A stretch of 64,000 nt of DNA from G963668345 sp965206025 (GCA_965206025.1 CBDBIU010000005.1:62001-126000), one strand, 5' to 3'. Numbered from the stretch's first letter, positions 25,648 through 34,770 are shown. A program made the numbers and translations. The notes: a model not told the origin generated them from the letters alone.

Positions 25648-26600
25648 CGGTTTTCTCCCGAGGCTTCTTCCACTTCGTCGTCTAGGATCAGATCGTCGAT
25701 ACGCGCCAGCAGCCGGCGCGCGCGGCGATGAGCAAGCAAGTTCACAAGGCGAGTCGCCGGGGTCTCATCGGGGTCCACGGAGAGAGCCTTTTGGAGTAGC
25801 GAGCGAAACTCGGGCTTGTTCTGCCTGGGTAGGGAAACGGCCTCGGCGTACGCAACGTATAGCCCCGCGCTTTTCCCCTCGGAGAGCGCTAGCGCCCTTC
25901 GATAGTGGGCCCCCATGGCACCATAGTCGGCATCGCCGAGCTTGGCGGCCGCCAGCTGTATCTTGAAAGCGTGGAGCGCCCCCTGGTTCCAGGCTTCATC
26001 GAGATCCAAGGCGCGCTCCAGCATGGCTTCGACCTCGGGCAACCGGGCCAGCGACGTGGCATCGCTCGACGATACGGAGATCGCCAGCCCCAGCGAAGCA
26101 GCCGTCCAATAAAGCAGCGGAACATCTTGCCGCTTTTTCTTCTTATTGTGGACCACGGCGAGGGCCGCCCCCGGGTCGGCCACTAGGTTGGACTCTAATC
26201 CTGGGTAGGAGACCTCTAAGCCGCGCATGCAGTATCGGTAGGCTCGCAAGTAAAGCTTGCGCGCTCGGGCGCGCAGGGCTCGGGCGCGATCGAGATCCTC
26301 GTCTTCGGCAAGCTCGGCCTCGTAGTCCACGTAAGCATAAGAATAGAGAACGAACCCTTGACAAGCGCTGACGAGAAGGCCGCGGTGGTTCGGAGACTCG
26401 GCCAGCAAACTCTCCATCAGCTTCAGGCCGAAGGGCAACGCTTCGCCGACCAGTTCAATGTCTTCGTCGCTTTCGTAGACCGAGTTTCCCGACGCCAGCG
26501 TGTCGCCGATCTTGTTGATGGCGTACTTTTTGAGCGAACAGCCCGGCCCTAGCATCACGATCAGCAAAAGAACCCCGAAAAGACTTTTTCTTATAAGCAT
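25644..26600 (-). CDS. tatT: TatT-type lipoprotein of a TPR-associated TRAP transporter
   Basis: A 318-residue lipoprotein; the lipobox LGPGC follows a short hydrophobic start. The mature protein is alpha-helical with TPR-like repeats (RKLYLRAYRYCMRGLEVSY, LERALDLDEAWNQGALH, AHYRRALALSEGKSAGLYVA, FRSLLQKALSVDPDETPATR), matching the T component of TPAT transporters. In Treponema pallidum, Tp0956 forms a trimer that contacts the binding protein and may accept a hydrophobic ligand. First gene of the tatT-tatP-QM set, so the operon promoter should lie upstream of 26600. Confidence 0.85.
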   Translation of the reverse strand: MLIRKSLFGVLLLIVMLGPGCSLKKYAINKIGDTLASGNSVYESDEDIELVGEALPFGLKLMESLLAESPNHRGLLVSACQGFVLYSYAYVDYEAELAEDEDLDRARALRARARKLYLRAYRYCMRGLEVSYPGLESNLVADPGAALAVVHNKKKKRQDVPLLYWTAASLGLAISVSSSDATSLARLPEVEAMLERALDLDEAWNQGALHAFKIQLAAAKLGDADYGAMGAHYRRALALSEGKSAGLYVAYAEAVSLPRQNKPEFRSLLQKALSVDPDETPATRLVNLLAHRRARRLLARIDDLILDDEVEEASGENR

Positions 26601-27205
26601 TGGTCGATCCCGATTCTTGCTTTAGGGTTGAGGATTCTCTCCGAGCGGGTCACGATCCGGGAGTTGGTGCTCTGAGGGTGACTGCATCCTTGGGCGCGCT
26701 CATGGTCGTCTGCTTTACTTAATCTATCCTTCCATTCAGCGGAAGTCCACGTATTCATACCACTAGACTAGATCCGGAATCGAGAGCCGTCAACGAGTTG
26801 CGTGCCACTTTCCGAACTGTCCCAATTTTGGCGGCTGCCATGGGCCTCAACATTCGCATCAGCAAGGACAGCAGCGTTTTTCAGCCTGCCGACGTTTCCT
26901 GATGTCGGTCGGGACAGTGCCGGGCCCCGGCGGCCTTTTCAAGCTTATCGACGTCCCTCAATCCTCACCTGCGTCGCCGACTTTTTCTGCATCCTTCCCA
27001 CATTCTCTTATGGACCGCAGGCGGATGATACCTGAGCCAATGTCATCCAGTACGTTCAGTACGTTGAGCACGGCGAACAAGCGCGACGGCGTAATGGCGG
27101 GCCTCTCGTGTGCTTTGGTCGTCGGGTGGCGCGAAGTGTGGGCTAGAGGCCCCGCGCCCGTGGGTCGCGCCGTTTGGGGCTGTGTCGAGGGAAGGAGGAG
27201 AGTCC
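26601..27205. other. Intergenic stretch upstream of the TRAP operon
   Basis: No gene was recognised in 605 nt. It must contain the TRAP promoter. The AT-richer part near 26710-26770 is the likeliest place, but no clear boxes were assigned. A partial CTAG-type repeat (27048-27146) lies next to the response-regulator 3' end. Confidence 0.5.
27048..27146. repeat. CTAG-TIR element, partial copy
   Basis: It shares CAGTACGTTGAGCACGGCG, AATGGCGGGCCT and a degenerate end GGGTGGCGCGAAGTGTGGGCTAG with the family. It lies about 60 nt beyond the stop of the response regulator. Confidence 0.65.
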
Positions 27206-27922
27206 TTAGATGGGCCGAATGTTACGGTGGATAGCGTAGAGAGCCAGCTCGAGGCGGTCCGAAACGCCTAGCTTGTCGAAAATGTTGTGCAGGTGGTTCT
27301 TGACGGTTTGCTCGCTGATAAACATCCGTTCGGCGATTTCCTTGTTCTTGAAGCCTTGAGCGACCAGCGCGACGATTTCCCGTTCCCTATTGCTGAGACG
27401 AGGCCTCTCGCGTTCCCTGGGGCTACCCACCTCGCCAGGCGTGGCGAACTGCCTCATGACTGCCGCGATGGTCTTCGCGTCGAGCCAAATCTCGCCGTGA
27501 TACACCTTGCGAATGCTCTTGATGAGCAGCTCCGTGGCCGTCTGCTTGAGCACGATACCCGAAGTACCGTACTTCATCGCCTGGACGTATTCGCCCTCGT
27601 CGTCGGAAGCCGTAAGGACGATGATTTTCGTCTTCAGCTTTTGATTTTGGATCCGCTGCAACGCCGCGATCCCATCAATCCCAGGCATTTTGAGGTCCAG
27701 CAATAGGATGTCGGGCTCAGACTGGCGGAGCACGTCGAGCACTTCGCTGCCGTCTTTGGCTTCCGCGCAAACTTCAAAGTCGGCCTCCAGAGAAAGCAAC
27801 TTGCGCAGACCGTCACGGAAGATTGTGTGATCGTCCGCAATCGCAATGCGTATTTTCTCCCCAGACGAGTCCCCGGCGGCGGTGTCCGCTCCGGCGTCGG
27901 CGGTGCCTTCGAGTCTTGGCAT
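27206..27922 (-). CDS. NarL/FixJ-type response regulator
   Basis: A 238-residue two-component regulator. The receiver domain (about 23-145) has the acidic pair Asp30/Asp31, the phospho-acceptor Asp76 (LLLDLKMPG), Thr104 and Lys126. The C-terminal LuxR-type helix-turn-helix (about 170-236) reads LSNREREIVALVAQGFKNKE then ISEQTVKNHLHNIFDKLGV. Phosphorylation should drive DNA binding. No histidine kinase lies nearby, so the cognate kinase is elsewhere. Confidence 0.95.
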   Translation of the reverse strand: MPRLEGTADAGADTAAGDSSGEKIRIAIADDHTIFRDGLRKLLSLEADFEVCAEAKDGSEVLDVLRQSEPDILLLDLKMPGIDGIAALQRIQNQKLKTKIIVLTASDDEGEYVQAMKYGTSGIVLKQTATELLIKSIRKVYHGEIWLDAKTIAAVMRQFATPGEVGSPRERERPRLSNREREIVALVAQGFKNKEIAERMFISEQTVKNHLHNIFDKLGVSDRLELALYAIHRNIRPI

Positions 27923-28858
27923 GGCGACTAAACTACATCAGGGGAACTAGGCCCACTCACCCCAGTCCCCGTATTGTAAAGTTCTATACGTACCGTGTCA
28001 ATCGTATGGGGATTGCTATGCCAAGAGGCAATAGAAATGTCCCCGTGGGGGAAGCAGTAGAAGTGTCCCTGTTGAGGAGAAGAGAGTCGAGAGAAAATCG
28101 TCGTCGTCGGGCTGTGGGAATGTGGGAATCGCGGATCGATTTCCAAGGCGCGGTGGGAAGGGTGGGAACCTCTCGTTGCGGTGCGAACCCTCCTCGCTGT
28201 GGGGCGAGGTTTTCCACGCTTTCCATCCGGCCCGTCATTTCCACACGGCCGCCGCCAAGGGTAGCAAGCGGGCGCGATTCATCCCGCCCGGGCACCCCAT
28301 ACCGTGCTCCTACATCCCGGGCGGCGGGCATTCGCTTCCCGTGCGACTTTTGCCACGGGCTGCTAGGCAACTTGTCATTTCTCCTTTTGTTCTCCTCCCA
28401 TTAAGGACACAAGTCACTGAAAAAAATGGTTAAGTTTCTTAGGAAGAGAGTCGGAAATTGAGTTTGTTTGGTAACTTTTCCTCCTCCATCTTTTCCAGTG
28501 TTGGGCCCCCTACCCGAAGCGCGAAGAGCAAGGACCTTTGCGGTTCTATTTTACCAGCCGGGAACGAATCTCACTCAAGTGAAAGCCCTAAGTCATTGGA
28601 AATATTAGGGGTTCCGTCACGGGACTAACTAGCCCGCTTTTTTCACCACAGCTGCTGTGGATGAGGCTGAAAGGCCCGGCGGCCGGGGTCGGCCAGAGTT
28701 GGTGTAGATCCTCCCGGAGTCCGGATAAGAGGGAATTTCTATTGCGCGTTCCAGGGGACGTTATCATTCCGCGACAACATGTCCGTGGACGTCAATTGTC
28801 GGTCGGCGTCAGCAGGGCGGCACGAGCGGCTGCCGAGACAGTCAAGCGGCCCGTGGTT
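27923..28858. other. 936-nt gene-free region with IS scar
   Basis: No open frame of merit. 28010-28265 is an IS-derived scar. 28400-28620 is AT-rich, unique sequence of unknown role. 28629-28652 carries a single CTAG-type repeat end (CTAGCCCGCTTTTTTCACCAC). Confidence 0.55.
28010..28265 (-). mobile_element. Remnant related to the non-coding arm of the 7.1-kb IS
   Basis: Read on the minus strand, GTGGAAATGACGGGC, then GAAAGCGTGGAAAACC, CCTTGGAAATCGATCCGCG and CCCACATTCCCACAGCCCG parallel the segment just after the transposase stop at 8395-8500. It continues into GACGACGATTTTCTC and ends with two spaced copies of GGGACAyTTCTAyTG (about 28029-28065), which look like IS-end repeats. No transposase remains. 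Confidence 0.6.
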
Positions 28859-30520
28859 TCAGAGGGGGCTCTTGAGTTCGGGGTTCAGTTCTTGGGCTGT
28901 CCGGAAAGCAGCCTGGGCGGATTCTTTCTCTCCACTCTGCATCAACGCCATGCCGAGGTGAAAATGGGCATCCGGGTAGTCAGGCTTCAGCTTCACCGCG
29001 ATGCGAAATTCGCGAATGGCCTCCTGCAAGCGGCCTTTTCTTGCATAGGCGACACCCCGGTTGTCGCGGCACTCGGTGCACTCGGGCCTGAGCTGCAAAG
29101 CCTGGGTAAACTCCCGAATGGCGCCGTCCAAATCACCCTGCTGCCCCCGGGCCAGACCCAGGCCATAGTAAGCCTCGAAGTAATTCGGCCTGCGTTCCAA
29201 GGCGCGCGACAGAGCGGCAATGGCCTTGGCGGATTCACCGTTTCTTGCCAGAGCATAACCGAGGTAATAGTGGGCGTCGGCCCACTCGTCTTGCAGTGCG
29301 ATTACTTCCTCGAAGTAACCAATGGCTTTCGAGAGGTCCCCCTCGGTCAACTCCTGGATGGCCTGCCTCATCTTGGTATCGGCTAAGGAATAGTCGAAGT
29401 CGGCGGCCTGGATCTCCTGCGCTTCTTTAAACGCCGCTGCGGCAGCCTCTCGGTCCCCTGCCCGGCGAAGGGCGTTGCCGAGCGTCCGGCGAATCTCGAC
29501 GTGTCTTGGCAGCAACTCCGCGGCCCGTTTTAGCTCCACGATCGCCTCGGGGATTTGCTCTTTCGCAAGCCGAGCCGCGCCGAGGTAGTATCTGGCCTCA
29601 CCCGCGTTGGGATCGATTTGAGTCCCTTTTCGGAATGCCTCAATCGCCTGGTCAAGGCGGCCTGCCTGCCGCAGCGCAAGTCCCAGACTGACGTAGCCGA
29701 CGAGCAATTCCTCATCCAGCCGAATGGCCTCTCGCAGCTCGACGATGGCCCGCTCCAGGTCGTTCTTTTCGTAATAGGCCAGGCCCAAGTTGTAGAGCGC
29801 CTGAACATAGTTCGGCCTGAGCGCAAGCGCTCGCTCGTAGTGGTGGATCGCCTCGTCCGTTTCTTGCTTGACGAGCACTAGACCGAGGTGGTTGTGGGCT
29901 TCGGGGTAATCCGGGTTCCGTTTGACCGCTTCACGGAACGCCGCCGTGGCCCCGTCGAGGTCGCCCAACTGGCCCAAGGTCAGTCCCAAGTTATTGTGTG
30001 CTTCGGCGTAGTCCGGGCGCTGCCGAACCGCTTCCCGGAAAGCCTGTAAGGTGCCCTGAATGTCTCCTTTTTTGCCGCAAGCGAGACCCAGGGCGTTATG
30101 CGCTTCCGGGTAGTTCGGCTTTAGGCGGATCGCCTCGCGGAGGGACGAGATTACTTCGTCAACGGGTCCCTTCTCCCACTGCGCCAAGGCCAGCGCATAA
30201 TGAGATTCCGCTCGCTCCGGCTTGAGCCGGACGGCCGTCCGCAGTTGCTGAACGGCGGCGCCGTGATCACCCTGGCGGCGCAGCAACACCCCGAGATCGT
30301 AGTGCAGGTCGGCGTCTTCGGGACCCTGCCGCAAAGCTTCGCGCAGCAGCTTGATCCGCCGCTGGATTTCAACTTGATCGGCGGGCGAGAGAGTTGCCGG
30401 CGGCCGCTGTTGTTTGGCTTGGGAGTCCGCCGCTCCCCTCGCCGAAACGGAAGTGAGCAGCAACAGGCCGGCCGTCGCGACGGCGTATAGGAGGACCCGC
30501 GCTGCGGGCTTTGCCCTCAT
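28859..30520 (-). CDS. Exported TPR protein (about 13 repeats)
   Basis: A 553-residue protein with an N-terminal signal peptide (hydrophobic about 8-27, ending SARGA) and consecutive 34-residue tetratricopeptide repeats from about 50 to 545. Examples are HYDLGVLLRRQGDHGAAVQQ, AHNNLGLTLGQLGDLDGATA and AYYGLGLARGQQGDLDGAIR. Alternating short repeats share an LG[LY] core. It most likely acts in the periplasm or at the outer membrane as a protein-interaction scaffold. No catalytic domain is attached. The next gene upstream is divergent, so it is probably monocistronic. Confidence 0.88.
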   Translation of the reverse strand: MRAKPAARVLLYAVATAGLLLLTSVSARGAADSQAKQQRPPATLSPADQVEIQRRIKLLREALRQGPEDADLHYDLGVLLRRQGDHGAAVQQLRTAVRLKPERAESHYALALAQWEKGPVDEVISSLREAIRLKPNYPEAHNALGLACGKKGDIQGTLQAFREAVRQRPDYAEAHNNLGLTLGQLGDLDGATAAFREAVKRNPDYPEAHNHLGLVLVKQETDEAIHHYERALALRPNYVQALYNLGLAYYEKNDLERAIVELREAIRLDEELLVGYVSLGLALRQAGRLDQAIEAFRKGTQIDPNAGEARYYLGAARLAKEQIPEAIVELKRAAELLPRHVEIRRTLGNALRRAGDREAAAAAFKEAQEIQAADFDYSLADTKMRQAIQELTEGDLSKAIGYFEEVIALQDEWADAHYYLGYALARNGESAKAIAALSRALERRPNYFEAYYGLGLARGQQGDLDGAIREFTQALQLRPECTECRDNRGVAYARKGRLQEAIREFRIAVKLKPDYPDAHFHLGMALMQSGEKESAQAAFRTAQELNPELKSPL

Positions 30521-30540
30521 CGAATTAGCGTATCCTTCCT

Positions 30541-30580
30541 TGGAGACCCTTGCTCGGACCTTTGGAGACCCTTGCTCGGA
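30541..30580. repeat. 22-nt direct repeat, two copies plus partial third
   Basis: TGGAGACCCTTGCTCGGA occurs at 30541-30558 and 30563-30580. A shortened GAGACCCTT follows at 30581. It lies directly upstream of the TPR-protein start. Confidence 0.7.
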
Positions 30581-30599
30581 GAGACCCTTCCCACGCAGC

Positions 30600-30690
30600 C
30601 CCAGCCGTGCTCAACGTAGTTTCCCGGCCGGACGCCGAACGGAAGTCGCTGCCTATCTCGGTGACGCCAAGATACAAGCCGGCCAGGCTC
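30600..30690 (-). repeat. CTAG-TIR family fragment (long-variant interior)
   Basis: On the minus strand, ATCTTGGCGTCACCGAGATA, GACTTCCGTTCGGCGTCCGG and AAACTACGTTGAGCACGGCT match the internal insertion of the copy at 18374-18610. Terminal repeats are absent. Confidence 0.6.
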
Positions 30691-30750
30691 CTGACTCCGT
30701 AACAGGGCAACAATATCATCGTACCTCCAACGCGGAGATGTCGGGATCGA

Positions 30751-30790
30751 AAGTCCGACACAGCAGGCTGAAAGGGTGCGCCATGTCGCC
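30751..30790. repeat. Single end of the 178-bp TIR element
   Basis: CCGACACAGCAGGCTGAAAG followed by GGTGCGCCATGTCGCC matches the right arm of the element at 33207-33384 with a few changes. No partner arm is nearby. Confidence 0.6.
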
Positions 30791-30910
30791 GGCAGATCAG
30801 AAAGTCTTGTCCGGGCTCGAGTATTGGGGCTAACGGCCCGCCCCTTGACGGGGCGCCCTGCTAGAATGCAGAGGCCGTGGTCGCGGCTTTCCCGGATGGA
30901 GAGAACCGTT

Positions 30911-31570
30911 ATGAATCTTATGAAGAAGATACCGTTTGTTTGTGCCTCGATTGCGCTCTGTGCATTCGCGTTACAACCGGCGCCCGCCGCCGAGAAAGGA
31001 CTGGGCTTCTTTATTACCAGTGCGGGCCCGGGTGATGGAGCCTCTCTGGGTGGTCTGGCCGGCGCCGACGCGCACTGCCAGACGCTCGCCGAAGCCGTCG
31101 GGGCCGGCAACCGTACCTGGCGCGCCTACCTGAGCGCAAGCGCGGGCGGCGGCACGGCCGCGGTCAACGCCCGTGACCGCATCGGCGGCGGCCCTTGGTA
31201 CAACGCCAAGGGCGTCCGCGTCGCCCGCAACGTCGACGAGTTGCACTCAGAAAGCAACAACCTGGGCAAGCAGACCTCGCTCAACGAAAAAGGCGAGGTC
31301 GTCAACGGCCGGGGAGACACACCCAATCAGCACGACATCTTGACGGGATCCCAGGCCGACGGCACCGCCTTCGCGGACGGCCAGGATCATACTTGCGGGA
31401 ATTGGACGAGCAACGGGGAGGGCAGCGCGCAAGTCGGCCACCACGACCGCCAAGGCGGCGGTAGCGCCCCCACTTCGTGGAACTCCGCGCACGGCTCCCG
31501 GGGCTGCAGTCAAGCGAATCTGCAAGGTACCGGCGGCAACGGCTACTATTACTGCTTCGCCGCCGAGTGA
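30911..31570 (+). CDS. Secreted lectin-like (endostatin/C-type-lectin-fold) protein
   Basis: A 219-residue exported protein. The signal peptide MNLMKKIPFVCASIALCAFA ends near PAPAA. The mature part begins LGFFITSAGPGDGASLGGLA, then ADAHCQTLAEAVGAG, TWRAYLSAS, NARDRIGGGPWYNAKGV and C-terminal CGNWTSN...NSAHGSRGCS...GYYYCFAAE. Four cysteines probably pair. This layout is typical of bacterial lectin-like proteins related to collagen NC10/endostatin. I use the ATG at 30911 (GGAGAG 8 nt upstream) instead of the longer frame from 30776, whose extra residues precede the signal peptide. Confidence 0.82.
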   Translation: MNLMKKIPFVCASIALCAFALQPAPAAEKGLGFFITSAGPGDGASLGGLAGADAHCQTLAEAVGAGNRTWRAYLSASAGGGTAAVNARDRIGGGPWYNAKGVRVARNVDELHSESNNLGKQTSLNEKGEVVNGRGDTPNQHDILTGSQADGTAFADGQDHTCGNWTSNGEGSAQVGHHDRQGGGSAPTSWNSAHGSRGCSQANLQGTGGNGYYYCFAAE

Positions 31571-31761
31571 GACAGTCGCTCCGTCCAAAATCACCCGCCT
31601 TCATCCCTTTGAGGCGGGCCGTACGCCCATGGCCGCTCACTGGCGTTCGCGGCTCCGAATCTTACATCGCGAAGCCGTGCGTGAGTAAGAAACTGAGCTT
31701 GGAACGCTAGTCCGCATGTCTCTTCCAGGAATCGTGGAACCCCATGCCTTCAGGTTACAGC

Positions 31762-33123
31762 TCACCCCAGTTGTTGCAGCACGGAGTATCCCATCATGAC
31801 CGCCATGACGGCGGAGGTGACCCAGAGAGTTAGGGTGATCCATCCCTTGGGCGCAATGCTTTTCGGGAGATGACGGTAGCGCAAGTAGAGAACCGAGAAG
31901 CCGATAATGGGCAGCATCAAGGCTTGCGCGACGCCGCCGATCTTCACCAGCAGAACAAGCTCGGGCAGGGCCATGTAGTAGATCACCGGCAGGACAAGCA
32001 CAACCCCGGTGAGAAGCTGAATTGCACGGCGCCGCCGCCGATAATCGCCGCCATCATAGGCGCCCGCCAGTGCGGCGAAGTCGGCGAAAACGCGTGCGCT
32101 GGCGGCAGCTCCGCCGAAGATGGAGGAGTACAAAATGGCTACGGCGCCGGCTAGAAAGAAGTGCAGCGACCAGGCGCCTAAAGTCTCGGTATAGATGTTC
32201 GACAGAACTCTCAGCGTCTCGGCGCCCTCGGGAACGACCCCCAGCCCATGCAACACACCCGCGCCCAGCAGGTAGAAGGCGATCGTGGCCGCGGTGTAGA
32301 GCAGCATCGAGCTCGCTACGTCATAACCCATCACTTTGATCCACCCGCGGGCCCGACCCAGCCAGGCACTGGTGTCGTCGCGAGGTCCTGTGAATCGTGC
32401 GTACCCTTTTTCGATGCACCAGTACGGGTAGATCACCAAATCGGAGGAACCGACCCCCGTAAGACCGAGTACCGCGACCGCCGTCACCAAACCGCCTTGC
32501 GGCAGATCGAACAGCAAGCCGTCCAGCAGACGCGGCCAGGAAAAGAACTCCGGCCTCATTCCCAGCAGCACGGCCGCGCTGACGGTTAAAGCGGTGAAAA
32601 CCGCGACGAGGGCGAAGGAAACGTTTTCGACCAGACGGTATCGGCCGACCGCCAGTACCACCAGAGTGACCAGCATGACGATCCAGACCCAGGCGCTAAT
32701 GGCGACCGCCGGGACGATGCGGTTGAGCACTTCGGCGATGCCCGCGAACATCCCGCTGAGCGCCGTCAAGGCTGTCGCCTCCATGAGAAACCATGTCCAA
32801 ACCACCCACGAAACCCGAAAACGCGGCCCCGGAACGCGGTTCAGCGCCGCCAGCGCGGTTTCGCCCGTGCCCACCGTATAGCGGCCCATTTCGTTCTGCA
32901 CGACGACCTTGATCAGGCAGCTCACGATGACCAGCCACAGTAGGCGGTAGCCGTTCTCGGCCCCCAGCACGGTGGTGACGATCAGCTCGCCGGTGCCGAC
33001 GACCGTGGCGGCGGTGATCAGACCGGGTCCGATCCTTCTCAAAGCGCCGCTGACGGTATTGGGTGGAACCTCGATGCTTTCAGGATGAAGCGCGTAAAGG
33101 TCGACTACAGTTTGATCCGCCAT
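31762..33123 (-). CDS. Nramp-fold permease lacking canonical metal motifs (paralogue A)
   Basis: A 453-residue, about 11-helix membrane protein of the Nramp superfamily. The first helix keeps GPGLI but reads ATVVGTGELIVTT where canonical transporters have DPGN. The sixth-helix MPHN motif is replaced by GVGSSDLVIYPYWCIEKGY. These are the metal ligands of true Nramp proteins, so Mn/Fe transport should not be assumed; the substrate is unknown. It is about 70% alike in visible blocks to the gene at 33409 and has the same length. The two are in the same orientation, separated by a TIR element. Confidence 0.8.
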   Translation of the reverse strand: MADQTVVDLYALHPESIEVPPNTVSGALRRIGPGLITAATVVGTGELIVTTVLGAENGYRLLWLVIVSCLIKVVVQNEMGRYTVGTGETALAALNRVPGPRFRVSWVVWTWFLMEATALTALSGMFAGIAEVLNRIVPAVAISAWVWIVMLVTLVVLAVGRYRLVENVSFALVAVFTALTVSAAVLLGMRPEFFSWPRLLDGLLFDLPQGGLVTAVAVLGLTGVGSSDLVIYPYWCIEKGYARFTGPRDDTSAWLGRARGWIKVMGYDVASSMLLYTAATIAFYLLGAGVLHGLGVVPEGAETLRVLSNIYTETLGAWSLHFFLAGAVAILYSSIFGGAAASARVFADFAALAGAYDGGDYRRRRRAIQLLTGVVLVLPVIYYMALPELVLLVKIGGVAQALMLPIIGFSVLYLRYRHLPKSIAPKGWITLTLWVTSAVMAVMMGYSVLQQLG

Positions 33124-33206
33124 GGTTGAAGTGGAGGCTTCGGGTTAACGCGTGGACTGTCGTGGAGACCAGTTCACTATGGATTCAGAAACGTCGCTCT
33201 CGACAT

Positions 33207-33384
33207 TGACGTGGCGGACGCTTTCAGCGTGCTGTGTGCCGGTGTTCTTGCCGGCCTCCAACCGGCCGGCGGAAGGGCCGGCGCGCCAACCAGACATGTC
33301 GCCCGGGAATGGCGACACGGCACGCTAGAATGCGTGCGCCACATCGCGGCCCGACACAGCACGCTGAAACCGTCCGCCACGTCA
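33207..33384. repeat. 178-bp element with about 32-bp inverted ends
   Basis: The left arm reads TGACGTGGCGGACG then TTTCAGCGTGCTGTGT (33207-33237). The right arm is its reverse complement (33354-33384), with a perfect 16-bp core and a near-perfect 14-bp outer part. Between the arms lies a GTCGCC-hairpin repeat and a GCCGGCC-rich hairpin (33250-33285). It sits in the 285-nt gap between the two Nramp-like genes. No open frame; MITE-like. Confidence 0.85.
33294..33342 (+). repeat. GTCGCC-hairpin repeat, copy 3
   Basis: ACATGTCGCCCGGGAATGGC, then GACACGGCACGCTAGAATGC, then GTGCGCCAC. It is nested inside the 178-bp TIR element. Related to 12122-12170 and 18291-18339. Confidence 0.75.
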
Positions 33385-33408
33385 GTATGTGATCGGCTTG
33401 ACAGTCCC

Positions 33409-34770
33409 TCACCCCAGCCGTTGCAACACCGAGTACCCCATCATGACGGCCGTGATGACGGAGGCGACCCACAGCGCCAGGGTGACCCATCCTTTGGGAA
33501 CCAGGCTCTCGGGGAGATGAACGTACCGCAGATAAAGAATCGAGAACCCAACAATGGGAAGCATCAGAGCCTGCGCGATGCCGCCGATCGTTACCAGCAT
33601 AACGGGCTCGGGCAAAAGGAAGTAGTAGATCACGGGCACGAACAGTACAAACCCGATGAAAAGTTGTGTCGCACGGCGGCGCGACCGATAGTTGCGCCGA
33701 TCATAGACTCCGAGTAGGCCGACGAAGTCGGCGTAGACGCGGGCGGTGGCCGCGCTTCCGGCAAAGACGGATGAGTATAAGACAGCGACGGCGCCGGCCA
33801 GAAAAACGTACAGTGACCATCCGCCGAGCGTCTCGGTGTAGATGTTCGAGAGAATCGCGATTGTCTCGGCGCCTCGGGGGACGACGTCCAGCCCGTGCAG
33901 CACTCCTGCCCCGAGCAGGTAAAACGCGATCGTCGCGAAGGTGTAAACGAACATCGAGCAGAGAACGTCCACGCCCATCACCTTGACCCATCCGCGAGAT
34001 CGGCTCAGCCAGGCCGGCGTGTCGTCGCGGGGGCCCGCGAAGCGGGCATACCCTTTCTCGATGCACCAGTAGGGATACATCACCAAATCGGACGATCCCA
34101 CTCCCGTAATGCCGAATACCGCAACGGCAATACCCAGGCCGCCGATCGGCAAATGGAACATCAAGCCGTCAACCATCTGGGGCCAGGAAAAGTATTCTGG
34201 TTTCATCCCCAACAGGACCGCGGCGCTGACCGTTAGGGCGGTAAAGATGATCACCAATCCCACGGAAACCTTTTCCACGAAGCCGTAGCGGCCAATCACC
34301 AAAACGACGAGCGTTACGATCGTCACCACCCAAACCCAGGCGCCGATCGTCACCGCGGGCACGATTCGATTCAGCACCTCGGCGATGCCGGCAAACATGC
34401 CGCTGATGGTCATCAAAGTCGTCGTTTGCATCAGAAACCAGATCCATACTACCCACGAAACCCGGAAACGCGGTCCCGGAACGCGGTCGAGCCCTTCCAG
34501 CCCGGTTTTGCCGGTGGCCACCGTGTAGCGGCCGATTTCACTCTGGACAATGACCTTGATCACGCAACTCAGCACGACGAGCCACAGCAAGCGGTAGCCG
34601 TTCTCGGCCCCCAGGACGGTGGTAGCAATGAGTTCGCCGGTTCCGACGACGGCGCTGGCGATGATCAGTCCCGGTCCGATCCAACGGAGAACGTCTCGAA
34701 AGGCAATGGGCGGGGTCTGAACGCTTTCAGGACGAAGCTCGTAGGGATTGTCTACAATTTCGCTTGGCAT
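33409..34770 (-). CDS. Nramp-fold permease lacking canonical metal motifs (paralogue B)
   Basis: 453 residues from the ATG at 34770; the longer frame to 34926 adds a non-conserved basic segment. It has the same architecture as paralogue A: GPGLIIASAVVGTGELIATT in helix 1 in place of DPGN, and GVGSSDLVMYPYWCIEKGYA in helix 6 in place of MPHN. The first cytoplasmic segment (NPYELRPESVQTPPIAF) parallels DLYALHPESIEVPPNTV in A. It is first of the tandem pair in the direction of transcription, and probably arose by duplication. Function unknown. Confidence 0.8.
   Translation of the reverse strand: MPSEIVDNPYELRPESVQTPPIAFRDVLRWIGPGLIIASAVVGTGELIATTVLGAENGYRLLWLVVLSCVIKVIVQSEIGRYTVATGKTGLEGLDRVPGPRFRVSWVVWIWFLMQTTTLMTISGMFAGIAEVLNRIVPAVTIGAWVWVVTIVTLVVLVIGRYGFVEKVSVGLVIIFTALTVSAAVLLGMKPEYFSWPQMVDGLMFHLPIGGLGIAVAVFGITGVGSSDLVMYPYWCIEKGYARFAGPRDDTPAWLSRSRGWVKVMGVDVLCSMFVYTFATIAFYLLGAGVLHGLDVVPRGAETIAILSNIYTETLGGWSLYVFLAGAVAVLYSSVFAGSAATARVYADFVGLLGVYDRRNYRSRRRATQLFIGFVLFVPVIYYFLLPEPVMLVTIGGIAQALMLPIVGFSILYLRYVHLPESLVPKGWVTLALWVASVITAVMMGYSVLQRLG

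Noticed and set aside
26802..27035. 77-codon plus-strand frame upstream of the TRAP operon
   Set aside because: Hydrophobic in places but without a ribosome-binding site or family match, and it runs into a dispersed repeat.
33240..33290. Gene or RNA in the GCCGGCC-rich segment between the Nramp paralogues
   Set aside because: It lies wholly inside the 178-bp inverted-repeat element and is explained as its interior hairpin.
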